A stretch of DNA of 64,000 bases from Clostridia bacterium (lineage in GTDB: Bacteria > Bacillota > Clostridia > Oscillospirales > Acutalibacteraceae). The notes beneath the pieces are model-generated. The model saw only the letters and a program-made list of their open reading frames with translations, searched no databases and was not told the DNA's origin. Below are positions 43,460 through 52,184 of the stretch, one piece after another. Position 1 is the first letter of the stretch, and each line of letters begins with the position of its first letter. The translations under genes and the position numbers were made by a program. Location of the stretch: NCBI GenBank assembly GCA_900768075.1, contig CAAGBN010000064.1:13297-77296 (forward strand). The letters run 5' to 3'.

Positions 43460-46400
43460 ATGAAAAGATACTTCAGAATGCTGATATGTTTTGCAGTTGC
43501 TTTTGTTTGCAGTATCTGCGTTTTTTCGGCTGAGACCAAGGTCTTTGCTGCAGATGATGAAAACTGGGTTGCTGCTTGGGGAACTGCACCGACGGAAATT
43601 AATATGAACGGTATGAGTGTGGTCGGTTCTATTGTCGGCGATGTTACAGTGCGTGTGATAATTACTCCTACTGCAAGCGGTGAAAAATTCAGAATCAAGC
43701 TGTCAAACCATTACGGTACACAGCCACTTAATATAAAGGGCACAACCGTAGCTTACAGTAAGGGTAACTCAAAAATTGATACAAGTGCAGGCTCATTGAA
43801 GGCAATTACTTTTAATGAGGGCTCATTGGAGGTAAGCGTTGCTCCCGGTGATGAAATATATTCCGACCCTGTTTCTTTGCCAATAAGAGCAAATGAGCCT
43901 ATTGCTATCAGTATGTTCATCAATGAATATCAGGATGTCGGCACTATGGGCCTTTCAGGTGCAACATCATACTTTACAACAGGCGATGCAACAAGAGTTG
44001 AAAACTATGACAAGCTGACAGAGGTTTTTGACGAGCAGGATATGCTTGATATTATGTCAAAGGTCTTGGAGGGCTTTACAGGTAACAGCACTCTTGATAT
44101 CAAGCTCGCTTATAGTTTCATTAAGTTTGTTCCTGCTATAGAGAGTCTTGATGTGCTCACAGACAGCACAGGCTACAGTATTGTTGTAGCAGGTGACTCA
44201 ACAGTTGCAAATGAATTCCCTTATTATCTCGGACAGGCTATTGTACAGCAGGATAACATAGAAAACATAGGTGTTGTCGGCAAGGGTATTGTCGGTAACA
44301 GCCTGACAATAAACGACTTAGGTCTCGGCGCACAGATATATGCAGATTCTCTCAGAGACCGTCTTAAAAGAGACGTACTGTCTCAGTCGGGGGTTGAGTA
44401 TGTAATCTTAAAAATAGGCGCAAACGATATCATATTCCCTGTTTCAAACGACATCAGAATACAGTATCCAGATATGCCGATGCCTACAGCTGAGGATATC
44501 ATAGGCGCTTTTCAGAGAATCTTCAGAGACTGTCACCAGGCAGGTATAAAGGTTATTGTAACAAGTATTACTCAGTGGAAGGGCAACAACCGTGACTATT
44601 TCGATAGTGGTGCTCAGTACATAAGAACTGAGGAAGAATTCAGAAGTGACTGGAAAATCGCTCAGGAAGTAAACGAGTGGCTTGCCACCACAACGGAACA
44701 TGACGGCTTTGTTGATCTGACAGAGATTTCAGCTAACCCTCTCGATAAGGATGCACTTCTTACAGAATACACAACTGACGGTATGAATCCTTCTGATGAA
44801 TGTCAGAGATTCTGGGCAAATTATTTCCCTCGCTCACTTATCGGTGTAGGCTCAAAGCCCGGTAGTGTAAGAATCAAGGAACAGCAGCACAGTATGTTTG
44901 CAGGTGAGCAGAAGCAGATTGTTGCAGAGGTGCTTCCCGAAACAGCTTTAGATAAGAGTCTCACATGGGAAAGCTCAGATCCTGCAGTTGCAAGCGTTGA
45001 TGAAAACGGTGTTGTTACTGCTATCGGTAACGGTACAGCTGTGATTTCCTGCAGAACAGTAGTTGGTGGCTATAAGGCTTCTTGTACTGTATCGGTTTCA
45101 ACTAAGCCCGAAAGCATTGTGCTTGATTACACTGAACGTGATATCTACACAACAAAGAGCGTAACTCTTGAAGCTATAGTTTTACCTGAAACTGCAAACG
45201 ACAGAAGCGTTAAATGGACAACAAGCAATAAGCTAGTTGCAACAGTTGATAAAAACGGCAAGGTTACAGGTGTCGGCACAGGTACTGCTATGATAACCGC
45301 AACAACAAATGTCGGCGGTTTAAAAGCAACTTGCATTATAAATGTAACGAAAAAGAGAGAGGTTCAGGCAGTAACGATTACTTGTAACGGTGACCCTGTA
45401 ACATCAAAAACTCTCTATCTCAATGATAATCCGAGAACTGTTTTTCAGTATACGGTTTCACCCACAAATGCAAACTTCAAAGATGTAATCTGGTCAAGCT
45501 CTGACCCCAAGGTTGCAACTGTTGACCCTCTCGGTAATATAAAGGCTGTTTCAGAGGGCGTTACAGCAATCAAATGCACAAGTGAGGATAACCCTTATGC
45601 AGTGGCTACCTGTACAGTGTATGTAAAGATAAAAGTTATGGGTGTTGAAATAAGCAACAGCGAAATTAGCATTTTCGAAACAAAGTCAAAATCTCTTTCT
45701 GCTGATGTTTTGCCTGAGAGCGCAAGCAATAAAAAGCTCCAATGGTCATCATCAGATGAAAGTATTGCAACAGTTAATGAAAACGGCAAGGTTACAGGCG
45801 TCAAGCCCGGTACTGCAACTATAACTGTAAAAGCAGGTAACGGCAGATTCTCTGCAAGCTGTAAGGTGACAGTAAAGCGTGTGGTTTACAGCGAAAAGAT
45901 AAAGCTCAATAAAACCTCCATCACTCTCGATGACGGAAAGAAATTTGAGATGAGTGCTACGGTTTACCCTGAGAATACCACAACAAAAACTGTTACATGG
46001 TCATCTGGTGACACAAAGATTGTCAAGATAGATTCCTACGGTGAAATTACAGCTGTTAACCCGGGAACTGCATATATTTATTGCAAGACCAAAGACAGCG
46101 GTGTTACTGCTAAATGTAAGGTCACAGTTAAAGCAGTAAAGGCAACATCAATAAGCTTTGCTTCATCATCGACAACTATAGAGTATTCTAAAACAAAAAC
46201 TCTTACAGCTACCTTCAAGCCCTCAAATACATCAGACAAAACTCTCAAGTGGTCTTCAAGTAATCCGAAGGTTGTAAGCGTTGATAAAAACGGTAAAATC
46301 AAGGGTCTTAAGGCGGGTCAGAGTGCCGTTATCACAGCAACAACCAAAGACGGCAAGCTCACTGCTAAGATTACTGTTAAGGTCAATCCTATAGGTGTAT

Positions 46401-46891
46401 CAAAAATCACACTTAACAGAACATCACAGACTCTGAGTAAGGGTAAGACCTTCACTCTTGTTGCAACAGTCAAGCCTGCAAATGCAACCAATAAGACTCT
46501 CACCTGGACTTCGAGCAATCCAAAGGTTGCAACAGTTGATAAAAACGGTAAGGTTACTGCACTCAAAAACGGTACCACAACAATTACCTGTAAATCAGCT
46601 AACGGCAAAAAGGCAACTTGCACCGTGACTGTAAAAAAGATAAGTGTTACAGATATTCAGCTTGACAAGAGAAGCGTTCTTGTTGATAAGGGTGCAACAT
46701 TCACGATAGTTGCTACTATCGTTCCGGGCAATGCGACAAATCAGAAGGTGACCTGGTCAAGCTCAGACAAGAGTGTTGCAAAGGTTTCTTCAAGCGGTAA
46801 GGTTACTGCTGTTTCAGTAGGTGTGTGCCAGATAACGGCGACAACTGCCGACGGCGGACATACTGCAGTTTGTATGATAACAGTTAAATAA
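43460..46891 (+). CDS. Large secreted SGNH-hydrolase-like protein with eight BIG2 Ig-like repeats
   Basis: A 1143-residue exported protein: signal peptide (1-31), a beta-rich N-terminal region (about 35-235), an SGNH/GDSL-esterase-like domain (about 240-460) and eight bacterial Ig-like group 2 repeats (about 470-1143) with the typical W-x-S-S-[DN]-x-x-V-A-x-V-D and T-A-x-I-T pattern. SGNH block I is G245-D-S247-T, block III G320-A-N322-D323. Block V reads D440-G-M-N443-P-S where DxxH is expected, so the catalytic His is replaced by Asn. The repeats suggest a wall-bound adhesin-like stalk; there is no LPxTG or other anchor. It follows the DacA-like gene by 47 bases. Confidence 0.85.
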   Translation: MKRYFRMLICFAVAFVCSICVFSAETKVFAADDENWVAAWGTAPTEINMNGMSVVGSIVGDVTVRVIITPTASGEKFRIKLSNHYGTQPLNIKGTTVAYSKGNSKIDTSAGSLKAITFNEGSLEVSVAPGDEIYSDPVSLPIRANEPIAISMFINEYQDVGTMGLSGATSYFTTGDATRVENYDKLTEVFDEQDMLDIMSKVLEGFTGNSTLDIKLAYSFIKFVPAIESLDVLTDSTGYSIVVAGDSTVANEFPYYLGQAIVQQDNIENIGVVGKGIVGNSLTINDLGLGAQIYADSLRDRLKRDVLSQSGVEYVILKIGANDIIFPVSNDIRIQYPDMPMPTAEDIIGAFQRIFRDCHQAGIKVIVTSITQWKGNNRDYFDSGAQYIRTEEEFRSDWKIAQEVNEWLATTTEHDGFVDLTEISANPLDKDALLTEYTTDGMNPSDECQRFWANYFPRSLIGVGSKPGSVRIKEQQHSMFAGEQKQIVAEVLPETALDKSLTWESSDPAVASVDENGVVTAIGNGTAVISCRTVVGGYKASCTVSVSTKPESIVLDYTERDIYTTKSVTLEAIVLPETANDRSVKWTTSNKLVATVDKNGKVTGVGTGTAMITATTNVGGLKATCIINVTKKREVQAVTITCNGDPVTSKTLYLNDNPRTVFQYTVSPTNANFKDVIWSSSDPKVATVDPLGNIKAVSEGVTAIKCTSEDNPYAVATCTVYVKIKVMGVEISNSEISIFETKSKSLSADVLPESASNKKLQWSSSDESIATVNENGKVTGVKPGTATITVKAGNGRFSASCKVTVKRVVYSEKIKLNKTSITLDDGKKFEMSATVYPENTTTKTVTWSSGDTKIVKIDSYGEITAVNPGTAYIYCKTKDSGVTAKCKVTVKAVKATSISFASSSTTIEYSKTKTLTATFKPSNTSDKTLKWSSSNPKVVSVDKNGKIKGLKAGQSAVITATTKDGKLTAKITVKVNPIGVSKITLNRTSQTLSKGKTFTLVATVKPANATNKTLTWTSSNPKVATVDKNGKVTALKNGTTTITCKSANGKKATCTVTVKKISVTDIQLDKRSVLVDKGATFTIVATIVPGNATNQKVTWSSSDKSVAKVSSSGKVTAVSVGVCQITATTADGGHTAVCMITVK

Positions 46892-46896
46892 GCAAA

Positions 46897-46926
46897 GGGG
46901 ATAGCTTCGGCTATCCCTTATGTTTT
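46897..46926 (+). terminator. Terminator after the BIG2 protein
   Basis: GGGATAGC-TTCG-GCTATCCC stem-loop followed by TTATGTTTTT. Confidence 0.8.
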
Positions 46927-46948
46927 TAGTCTGCGGTGACTGTGGGGT

Positions 46949-47035
46949 GGGGGCTCAGGCAAAATCACCACAGGTGATTTTGTGGGGCGGCACTTTCGTG
47001 CCGCCCTGCCGAATTTCATTCGGCCCTGAGCCCCC
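46949..47035. repeat. Four-stem cloverleaf repeat, family B copy 1
   Basis: An outer stem GGGGGCTCAGG/CCTGAGCCCCC (46949-46959 with 47025-47035) encloses three hairpins: AAAATCACC/GGTGATTTT, GGCGGCAC/GTGCCGCC and GCCGAAT/ATTCGGC. The second copy at 49333 has the same plan with different stem sequences but an identical third hairpin. Confidence 0.85.
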
Positions 47036-47037
47036 CC

Positions 47038-47066
47038 TTGCAGAAACTTACCTCTTATGCTAAAAT
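47038..47066 (+). promoter_or_regulatory. Promoter for the radical SAM gene
   Basis: TTGCAG, 17-base spacer, TAAAAT; the -35 box starts two bases after the end of repeat B copy 1. Confidence 0.55.
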
Positions 47067-47082
47067 ATCCACGGTGATTAAA

Positions 47083-47955
47083 ATGAAATGTTACAGTTGT
47101 CCGCGAATGTGCGGTGCAGACAGAGAAAAGGAAAAAGGCTATTGCCGTATGCCTGATGAGTTTGTGGTAGCAAGAGCAGGTCTTCACTTTTGGGAAGAGC
47201 CTCCTATAAGCGGTGAAAACGGCAGTGGTACAGTGTTTTTCTCGGGCTGCAATTTAGGTTGTGTATATTGTCAGAATTACGAAATCAGCCACGAAAACAT
47301 CGGTAAAGCAATCAGCAATGAAAGATTACTTGAAATATTCGGTGAGCTTAAGGATAAAGGCGCACATAATATCAATCTTGTAAATCCGACACACTATGCT
47401 GAAAGGCTGACAGAGCTTCTGACGAAATTCGGGAAAGCTTTGCCTGTGGTTTATAATTCTTCGGGATATGAAAATGTCGAAACACTGCAAAAGCTTGAAG
47501 GGTTAGCCGATATATATCTGCCTGACCTTAAATATATAAGCTGTGAAAAATCAAAGAAGTACTCATCGGCTGAAAACTATTTCGACTTTGCTTCAAAGGC
47601 ACTCATTGAAATGAAAAAGCAGTGTAGCGAAAATGTTTTCGATGAAAACGGTATAATGCAAAAAGGTATGATTGTAAGACATCTGATTCTGCCTAAAAAT
47701 ACAAATCAGAGCATTGAAATATTAAAGTGGATTTATAGTAATCTCGGCTCAGATACAGCAATCAGCCTTATGGCGCAGTATACACCCTACGGCAAAATTG
47801 AAAATTATCCTGAGCTTCAGCGTAAAATTACAGAAAGAGAATATAACAAGGTGCTGACCTTTGCAGAAGAGTTAGGCTTTGAAAATATTTATTCTCAGGA
47901 TTTTGATTCATCATCAGAGAAATTCATTCCTGATTTTGATTTGACAGGCGTATGA
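47083..47955 (+). CDS. PflX-like radical SAM protein
   Basis: A 290-residue radical SAM protein of the type often annotated as 'putative pyruvate formate-lyase activating enzyme' (COG1313/PflX). The 4Fe-4S motif is SGCNLGCVYCQN; an N-terminal CYSCPRMC and a further Cys (GYC) may bind another cluster or zinc. NLVNPTHYA and YNSSGYE are typical. True targets are unknown; it is distinct from pflA at 33908. ATG 47083 has GGTGAT upstream. Confidence 0.85.
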   Translation: MKCYSCPRMCGADREKEKGYCRMPDEFVVARAGLHFWEEPPISGENGSGTVFFSGCNLGCVYCQNYEISHENIGKAISNERLLEIFGELKDKGAHNINLVNPTHYAERLTELLTKFGKALPVVYNSSGYENVETLQKLEGLADIYLPDLKYISCEKSKKYSSAENYFDFASKALIEMKKQCSENVFDENGIMQKGMIVRHLILPKNTNQSIEILKWIYSNLGSDTAISLMAQYTPYGKIENYPELQRKITEREYNKVLTFAEELGFENIYSQDFDSSSEKFIPDFDLTGV

Positions 47956-47970
47956 GTCTTGTGGTACAAT
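47941..47970 (+). promoter_or_regulatory. Promoter for mscL-proC
   Basis: TTGACA, 18-base spacer, TACAAT; it overlaps the end of the radical SAM gene. Confidence 0.65.
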
Positions 47971-48001
47971 ATGACATAATAATTTTAGGAGGAATATAAA
48001 A

Positions 48002-48475
48002 ATGAAAGGATTTTTCGGAGAATTCAAAAAATTTATAATGAGAGGCAATGTTATTGACCTTGCAGTCGGTGTTATTATCGGTGGTGCTTTTCAGGCAATC
48101 GTAAACTCACTCGTTAATGATATCGTTTCACCTGTGCTTTCACTTGCGACTAAGGGTGTTAACTTTGCTGATAAGTTTATTGTTCTTACAAAAGACGAGG
48201 TTGCATTTGCAACAGTTGAAGCTGCTAAAGAAGCAGGCTATGCAACACTTAATTACGGTGGATTTATCACTGCTATAATCAACTTTGTCATTATGGCATT
48301 TGTTATTTTCCTGCTTGTTAAGACTATCAATAAGATTTCAGATATGGGCAAGAAAAAGGAAGAAGCAGCTCCTGCTGAGCCCACAACAAAGGTTTGCCCC
48401 TTCTGTCAGAGTGAAATCAGCATCAAGGCTGTTAAATGTCCCAACTGTACATCAGACATTCCTGAGGAGGAATAA
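48002..48475 (+). CDS. mscL: Large-conductance mechanosensitive channel with C-terminal zinc ribbon
   Basis: MscL releases solutes under hypo-osmotic shock. The 157-residue product starts with the conserved amphipathic helix and first membrane helix (FKKFIMRGNVIDLAVGVIIGGAF), has the periplasmic loop and the second helix (about 93-112), then, instead of the usual short helical bundle only, a C-terminal zinc ribbon CPFCQSEISIKAVKCPNC. TAGGAGGA precedes the ATG. proC follows 3 bases after the stop. Confidence 0.95.
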   Translation: MKGFFGEFKKFIMRGNVIDLAVGVIIGGAFQAIVNSLVNDIVSPVLSLATKGVNFADKFIVLTKDEVAFATVEAAKEAGYATLNYGGFITAIINFVIMAFVIFLLVKTINKISDMGKKKEEAAPAEPTTKVCPFCQSEISIKAVKCPNCTSDIPEEE

Positions 48476-48478
48476 TCA

Positions 48479-49273
48479 ATGCTTGGTTTTATCGGTACAG
48501 GTAATATGGCTACGGCCATAATCAAAGGTGTTCTTGCTTCAGATATGCTCAAGGGTGAGGATATTGCAATATACGATATCGCCACTGAAAAAGCACAGGC
48601 TCTCGCTTCAGAATACGGCTTGAATGTGCTCTGCAGTGAAAATGAAATTGCAGATAAATGTGATAAGGTTGTGCTTAGCGTAAAGCCAAATGTTTTCCCG
48701 TCACTCCTTAGTAAGATTGACAGTGAGCTTAAAGAAAAAAATCCGCTGATTATTTCTATTGCGGCAGGAAAGACTATTGAGTTTATCTCAGGCTGTCTTT
48801 CTTATGATGCTAAAATTGTCAGGGTTATGCCTAACATTAACGCTAAGGTCGGTGCTGCTGTGTCTGCTTATTGCGGTAAGGGTAATGTTTCAGAGACTGA
48901 GCTTGATTTTGTGAAAGAGCTTTGTGAAAGCTTCGGTATTGCTGTGAATATAGAAGAGAAACTCTTCTCGGTTTATAGCGCAATCGGTGGCTGCAGCCCT
49001 GCTTTTGCATATATGTTTATAGACTCACTTGCAAGAGGCGCTGTCAAAAACGGTATGCCAAAAGATATTGCTCTTGAGGTTGCTGCAGGGGCAGTTCTCG
49101 GCAGTGCAAAGATGATTCTTGAAAGTCAGGAGCATCCCTGGCAGTTGGTTGATCAGGTCTGCTCACCCGGAGGCACTACTATTGAGGGTGTTACTTCACT
49201 GCAGAACGACGGCTTTGAGGCGGCAGTTATGGATGCAGTGCAGGCTGCTGTTGACAAGGATAAAAGATTATAA
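48479..49273 (+). CDS. proC: Pyrroline-5-carboxylate reductase
   Basis: ProC makes proline from pyrroline-5-carboxylate with NAD(P)H. The 264-residue enzyme has the N-terminal cofactor motif LGFIGTGNMATAIIKGV and the C-terminal signature GGCSPAFAYMFIDSLARGAVKNG with CSPGGTTIEGV. Its ribosome site GAGGAGG lies within the end of mscL, so it is coupled to it. Proline being an osmolyte makes this pairing with a mechanosensitive channel suggestive. Confidence 0.95.
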   Translation: MLGFIGTGNMATAIIKGVLASDMLKGEDIAIYDIATEKAQALASEYGLNVLCSENEIADKCDKVVLSVKPNVFPSLLSKIDSELKEKNPLIISIAAGKTIEFISGCLSYDAKIVRVMPNINAKVGAAVSAYCGKGNVSETELDFVKELCESFGIAVNIEEKLFSVYSAIGGCSPAFAYMFIDSLARGAVKNGMPKDIALEVAAGAVLGSAKMILESQEHPWQLVDQVCSPGGTTIEGVTSLQNDGFEAAVMDAVQAAVDKDKRL

Positions 49274-49280
49274 GTTTATA

Positions 49281-49314
49281 GAGAGTTGAAGCTTATGTTC
49301 AGCTCTCTTTTTTC
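49281..49314 (+). terminator. Terminator after proC
   Basis: GAGAGTTGAA pairs with TTCAGCTCTC (one wobble), then six T. Confidence 0.85.
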
Positions 49315-49332
49315 TTTGTTTTAAGTTTGTGC

Positions 49333-49440
49333 TGTGAGTGGGCAGGCGGCTCCATGAAAGCACCTGAGGTGCTTTCCGAGGGCGCTTCGCGCCCTCGTGC
49401 CGAATTTCATTCGGCAATGGAGCCGCCTTCCACCCACACA
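49333..49440. repeat. Four-stem cloverleaf repeat, family B copy 2
   Basis: Outer arms 49333-49355 and 49417-49440 pair over about 20 positions (AGGCGGCTCCAT with ATGGAGCCGCCT is perfect). Inside are GAAAGCACC/GGTGCTTTC (49356-49376), GAGGGCGC/GCGCCCTC (49378-49396) and GCCGAAT/ATTCGGC (49399-49415). Same order and loop sizes as copy 1. Confidence 0.87.
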
Positions 49441-49476
49441 TCCTGCTAAAAATAAAGTTATAATTAGCTATTACCC

Positions 49477-49504
49477 TTGACTTTTTTTCAGTAATGTTTA
49501 CAAT
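49477..49504 (+). promoter_or_regulatory. Promoter for the ACT/UPF0210 operon
   Basis: TTGACT, 16-base spacer, TACAAT, 40 bases before the start. Confidence 0.5.
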
Positions 49505-49544
49505 ATATAATGAAATAATTTAATCGTTTAAAGGATGATAAAAA

Positions 49545-49814
49545 ATGAAAGCAATTGTAACAGTAATCGGTAAAGACAAATCAGGCATTATCGCAGAGGT
49601 ATGCACACTTCTTGCAAACGCAAAGGTTAATATCCTTGATATCAGCCAGACAGTAATGCAGGGCTTTTTCACAATGACAATGCTTATTGATCTTACTGAC
49701 TCAATCAAAGACTTCGCAACTCTCAGTGACGACCTTAAAGCTAAGGGTGAAGAAATGGGTCTTAATATCAGAATGCAGAGAGAAGATATCTTCGATCTTA
49801 TGCACAGAGTATAA
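49545..49814 (+). CDS. ACT-domain protein (UPF0237)
   Basis: An 89-residue single ACT domain of the UPF0237 type: KAIVTVIGKDKSGIIAEVC, NILDISQTVMQGFFTM and the closing DIFDLMHRV. ACT domains bind amino acids; this family almost always lies beside UPF0210, as here (18 bases apart). The ligand is not known. AAAGGATG precedes the ATG. Confidence 0.93.
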   Translation: MKAIVTVIGKDKSGIIAEVCTLLANAKVNILDISQTVMQGFFTMTMLIDLTDSIKDFATLSDDLKAKGEEMGLNIRMQREDIFDLMHRV

Positions 49815-49832
49815 GCTTGGGAGGTACCAACA

Positions 49833-51191
49833 ATGCATAATCAGAAAGAAATAATGTCAACCATCAATATGATTGACCACCAGCATCTTGATGTAAGAAC
49901 TATCACTATGGGCATTTCTCTTCTTGACTGCTGTAGCGACAGTGTTGAGGTGACAGCAAAAAAGATATATGACAAAATCACTCGTCTTGCAGAAAATCTC
50001 GTAAAAACAGGTGAGGATATCGAGCGTGAATTCGGTATTCCTATTGTTAATAAGCGTATTTCTGTAACTCCTATTTCTATAGTTGCAGCTTCCTGTAAGG
50101 AAACAGACTATACTCCTATTGCTCAGGCCCTCGACAGAGCTGCACATAAGGTAGGCGTAAACTTCATCGGCGGTTTCTCTGCTCTTGTACACAAGGGTAT
50201 GACCAACGGTGATATCAATCTTATAAATTCAATTCCCTCTGCTCTTGCAAGCACTGAGAGAGTCTGCTCAAGCGTATCAGTTGCAAGTACCAAGGCAGGT
50301 ATCAATATGGATGCCGTTGCACTTATGGGCAGAATTATCAAAAAGACAGCTAATATGACTGCTGACAAGGGTGGCTTTGGCTGTGCTAAGTTAGTTGTTT
50401 TCGCAAATGCCGTTGAGGATAACCCCTTTATGGCAGGTGCTTTCCACGGTGTCGGTGAAGCCGAATGCGTTATCAATGTCGGTGTAAGTGGCCCCGGTGT
50501 TGTGTATCACGCTCTTCAGAAATGCAAGGGCGAGCCCTTCGATGTTGTTGCAGAAACCATCAAAAAGACAGCCTTCAAGATTACCCGTATGGGTCAGCTT
50601 GTAGCTTCCGAGGCTTCAAAGAGACTCGGTGTGCCCTTTGGTATTGTTGATCTTTCTCTTGCTCCCACACCTGAAAAGGGCGATAGTGTAGCAAGAATTC
50701 TTGAAGAAATGGGCATTGAAGTCTGCGGTACTCACGGCACAACTGCAGCTCTTGCTCTTCTTAACGATGCTGTTAAAAAGGGTGGCGTTATGGCAAGTAA
50801 CCACGTAGGTGGTCTTTCAGGTGCATTTATACCTGTCAGTGAAGACGAGGGTATGATTGAAGCTGCTCTTAAGAATGCGCTTACACTTGATAAGCTTGAA
50901 GCTATGACCTGCGTATGCTCAGTAGGTCTTGATATGATTGCAGTGCCCGGTGATACTTCAGCTGAGACTATCTCTGCAATTATTGCTGACGAAGCGGCTA
51001 TAGGTGTTGTGAACACCAAGACAACGGCTGTAAGAATTATTCCTGCTATGGGTAAAAAGGTCGGAGAAATTATCGAATTCGGCGGTCTTTTAGGTTCAGC
51101 TCCTGTTATGCCCGTACACGAATTCTCAAGTGCAGACTTTATTGCAAGAGGCGGACGTATTCCTGCTCCTATGCACTCACTTAAAAACTAA
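49833..51191 (+). CDS. UPF0210 family protein (PFL-fold, DUF711)
   Basis: A 452-residue protein of UPF0210/DUF711. Typical segments are LDVRTITMGISLLDC near the N-terminus, FIGGFSALVHKGMT, KGGFGCAKLVVFANAVEDNPF (split here at 20) and GVVNTKTTAVRIIPA. The family has a glycyl-radical-enzyme-like barrel, but its biochemical role is not established. It pairs with the upstream ACT protein, which may act as its regulatory subunit. GGGAGGT lies 8 bases before ATG. Confidence 0.92.
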   Translation: MHNQKEIMSTINMIDHQHLDVRTITMGISLLDCCSDSVEVTAKKIYDKITRLAENLVKTGEDIEREFGIPIVNKRISVTPISIVAASCKETDYTPIAQALDRAAHKVGVNFIGGFSALVHKGMTNGDINLINSIPSALASTERVCSSVSVASTKAGINMDAVALMGRIIKKTANMTADKGGFGCAKLVVFANAVEDNPFMAGAFHGVGEAECVINVGVSGPGVVYHALQKCKGEPFDVVAETIKKTAFKITRMGQLVASEASKRLGVPFGIVDLSLAPTPEKGDSVARILEEMGIEVCGTHGTTAALALLNDAVKKGGVMASNHVGGLSGAFIPVSEDEGMIEAALKNALTLDKLEAMTCVCSVGLDMIAVPGDTSAETISAIIADEAAIGVVNTKTTAVRIIPAMGKKVGEIIEFGGLLGSAPVMPVHEFSSADFIARGGRIPAPMHSLKN

Positions 51192-51195
51192 TATT

Positions 51196-51252
51196 ATCGC
51201 GTTTTTGGTTCTTTTTTGGCGATAGCAAAAAGAACGCCTGCCCGGCGAGGGC
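51196..51252. repeat. Composite intergenic repeat, family A copy 3
   Basis: ATCGCGTTTTTGG, a GTTCTTTTT/AAAAAGAAC hairpin around GGCGATAG, then CGCCTGCCCGGCGAGGGC. Compared with copy 1, both hairpin arms change together (ATTC/GAAT to GTTC/GAAC). Confidence 0.85.
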
Positions 51253-51278
51253 GAGTACCATGATAAGAAGATGAAAAA

Positions 51279-52142
51279 ATGAAAATTATTGATATTATAA
51301 AAGGGGTTAAGCCGTCGCTTTCCTTTGAGGTTTTTCCACCGAAAACAAGCGACACCTTTGAGAGTGTCAAAGAGGCTACTCAGGAGATAGCTGTGCTTAA
51401 CCCATCGTATATGTCTGTGACTTATGGTGCAGGTGGTGGTACAAGCGAGTTTACAGTTAATATTGCTGAAAATCTCGAAAAGAATTTCGGTATACCTACT
51501 CTTGCGCATCTGAGCTGTGTATCTTCTACTAAAGACGAGATACATAAACAGCTTGACACCTTAAAAGGCAGAGGTATAAAAAACATCCTTGCTCTTCGCG
51601 GAGATATTCCCGAGGGTATGTTGAGAGAGCATCTTGACTATCATTATGCTTCGGAGCTCACAGCTGAAATCAAGGCTTACGGAGGCTTCTGCATCGGTGC
51701 GGCCTGCTATCCCGAAAGTCACCCTGAAAGTGCAACCTCATTTGACGATATACGCTATCTCAAGGAAAAGGTTGATGCAGGTGCAGAATTCCTTGTGACA
51801 CAGATGTTTTTTGACAATGATGTGCTTTATAATTTTATGTACCGTATAAGGGAAGCAGGTATAAATGTGCCTGTTGTTGCGGGTATTATGCCCGTTACAA
51901 ATCCTAAATCAATAAAGAGAATCTGCCGTATTTCAGGTGCGGCTCTTCCTCAGAGATTCTGCCGAATAGTTGACAAATACGGTGATGATGCTGATAAGAT
52001 GAAGCAGGCAGGTATAGCTTATGCCACACAGCAGATAGTTGACCTTTATGCCAACGGAATCAACGCTGTGCACGTATATTCAATGAATAAGCCTGATGTT
52101 GCAAAAGCAATTCAGGATAACGTATCAGCGATTATAAAGTAA
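51279..52142 (+). CDS. metF: Methylenetetrahydrofolate reductase
   Basis: MetF reduces 5,10-methylene-THF to 5-methyl-THF for methionine synthesis. The 287-residue FAD enzyme has SFEVFPPK near the N-terminus with the catalytic Glu, NILALRGDIP, and FLVTQMFFDND. It heads a metF - activation-domain - metH operon, so methyl supply and use are co-expressed. No SAM or cobalamin riboswitch fits in the 87-base upstream gap, which is mostly repeat A copy 3. The ribosome site is weak (AAGAAGATG). Confidence 0.95.
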   Translation: MKIIDIIKGVKPSLSFEVFPPKTSDTFESVKEATQEIAVLNPSYMSVTYGAGGGTSEFTVNIAENLEKNFGIPTLAHLSCVSSTKDEIHKQLDTLKGRGIKNILALRGDIPEGMLREHLDYHYASELTAEIKAYGGFCIGAACYPESHPESATSFDDIRYLKEKVDAGAEFLVTQMFFDNDVLYNFMYRIREAGINVPVVAGIMPVTNPKSIKRICRISGAALPQRFCRIVDKYGDDADKMKQAGIAYATQQIVDLYANGINAVHVYSMNKPDVAKAIQDNVSAIIK

Positions 52143-52184
52143 TTCTACGCGGCGAACGAAATAAATCCAACTAAAGGATATTTT

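Noticed and set aside
45145..46623. Several minus-strand frames of 63-101 codons opposite the BIG2 repeats
   Set aside because: They resemble each other only because the repeats on the plus strand do; no ribosome sites.
44860..46891. Regularly spaced similar DNA units that might suggest a CRISPR or tandem repeat array
   Set aside because: Spacing of about 250 bases and protein-level similarity show Ig-like domains inside one gene.
51192..51278. SAM or cobalamin riboswitch before metF
   Set aside because: The gap is only 87 bases, mostly repeat A copy 3, with no riboswitch core motif.
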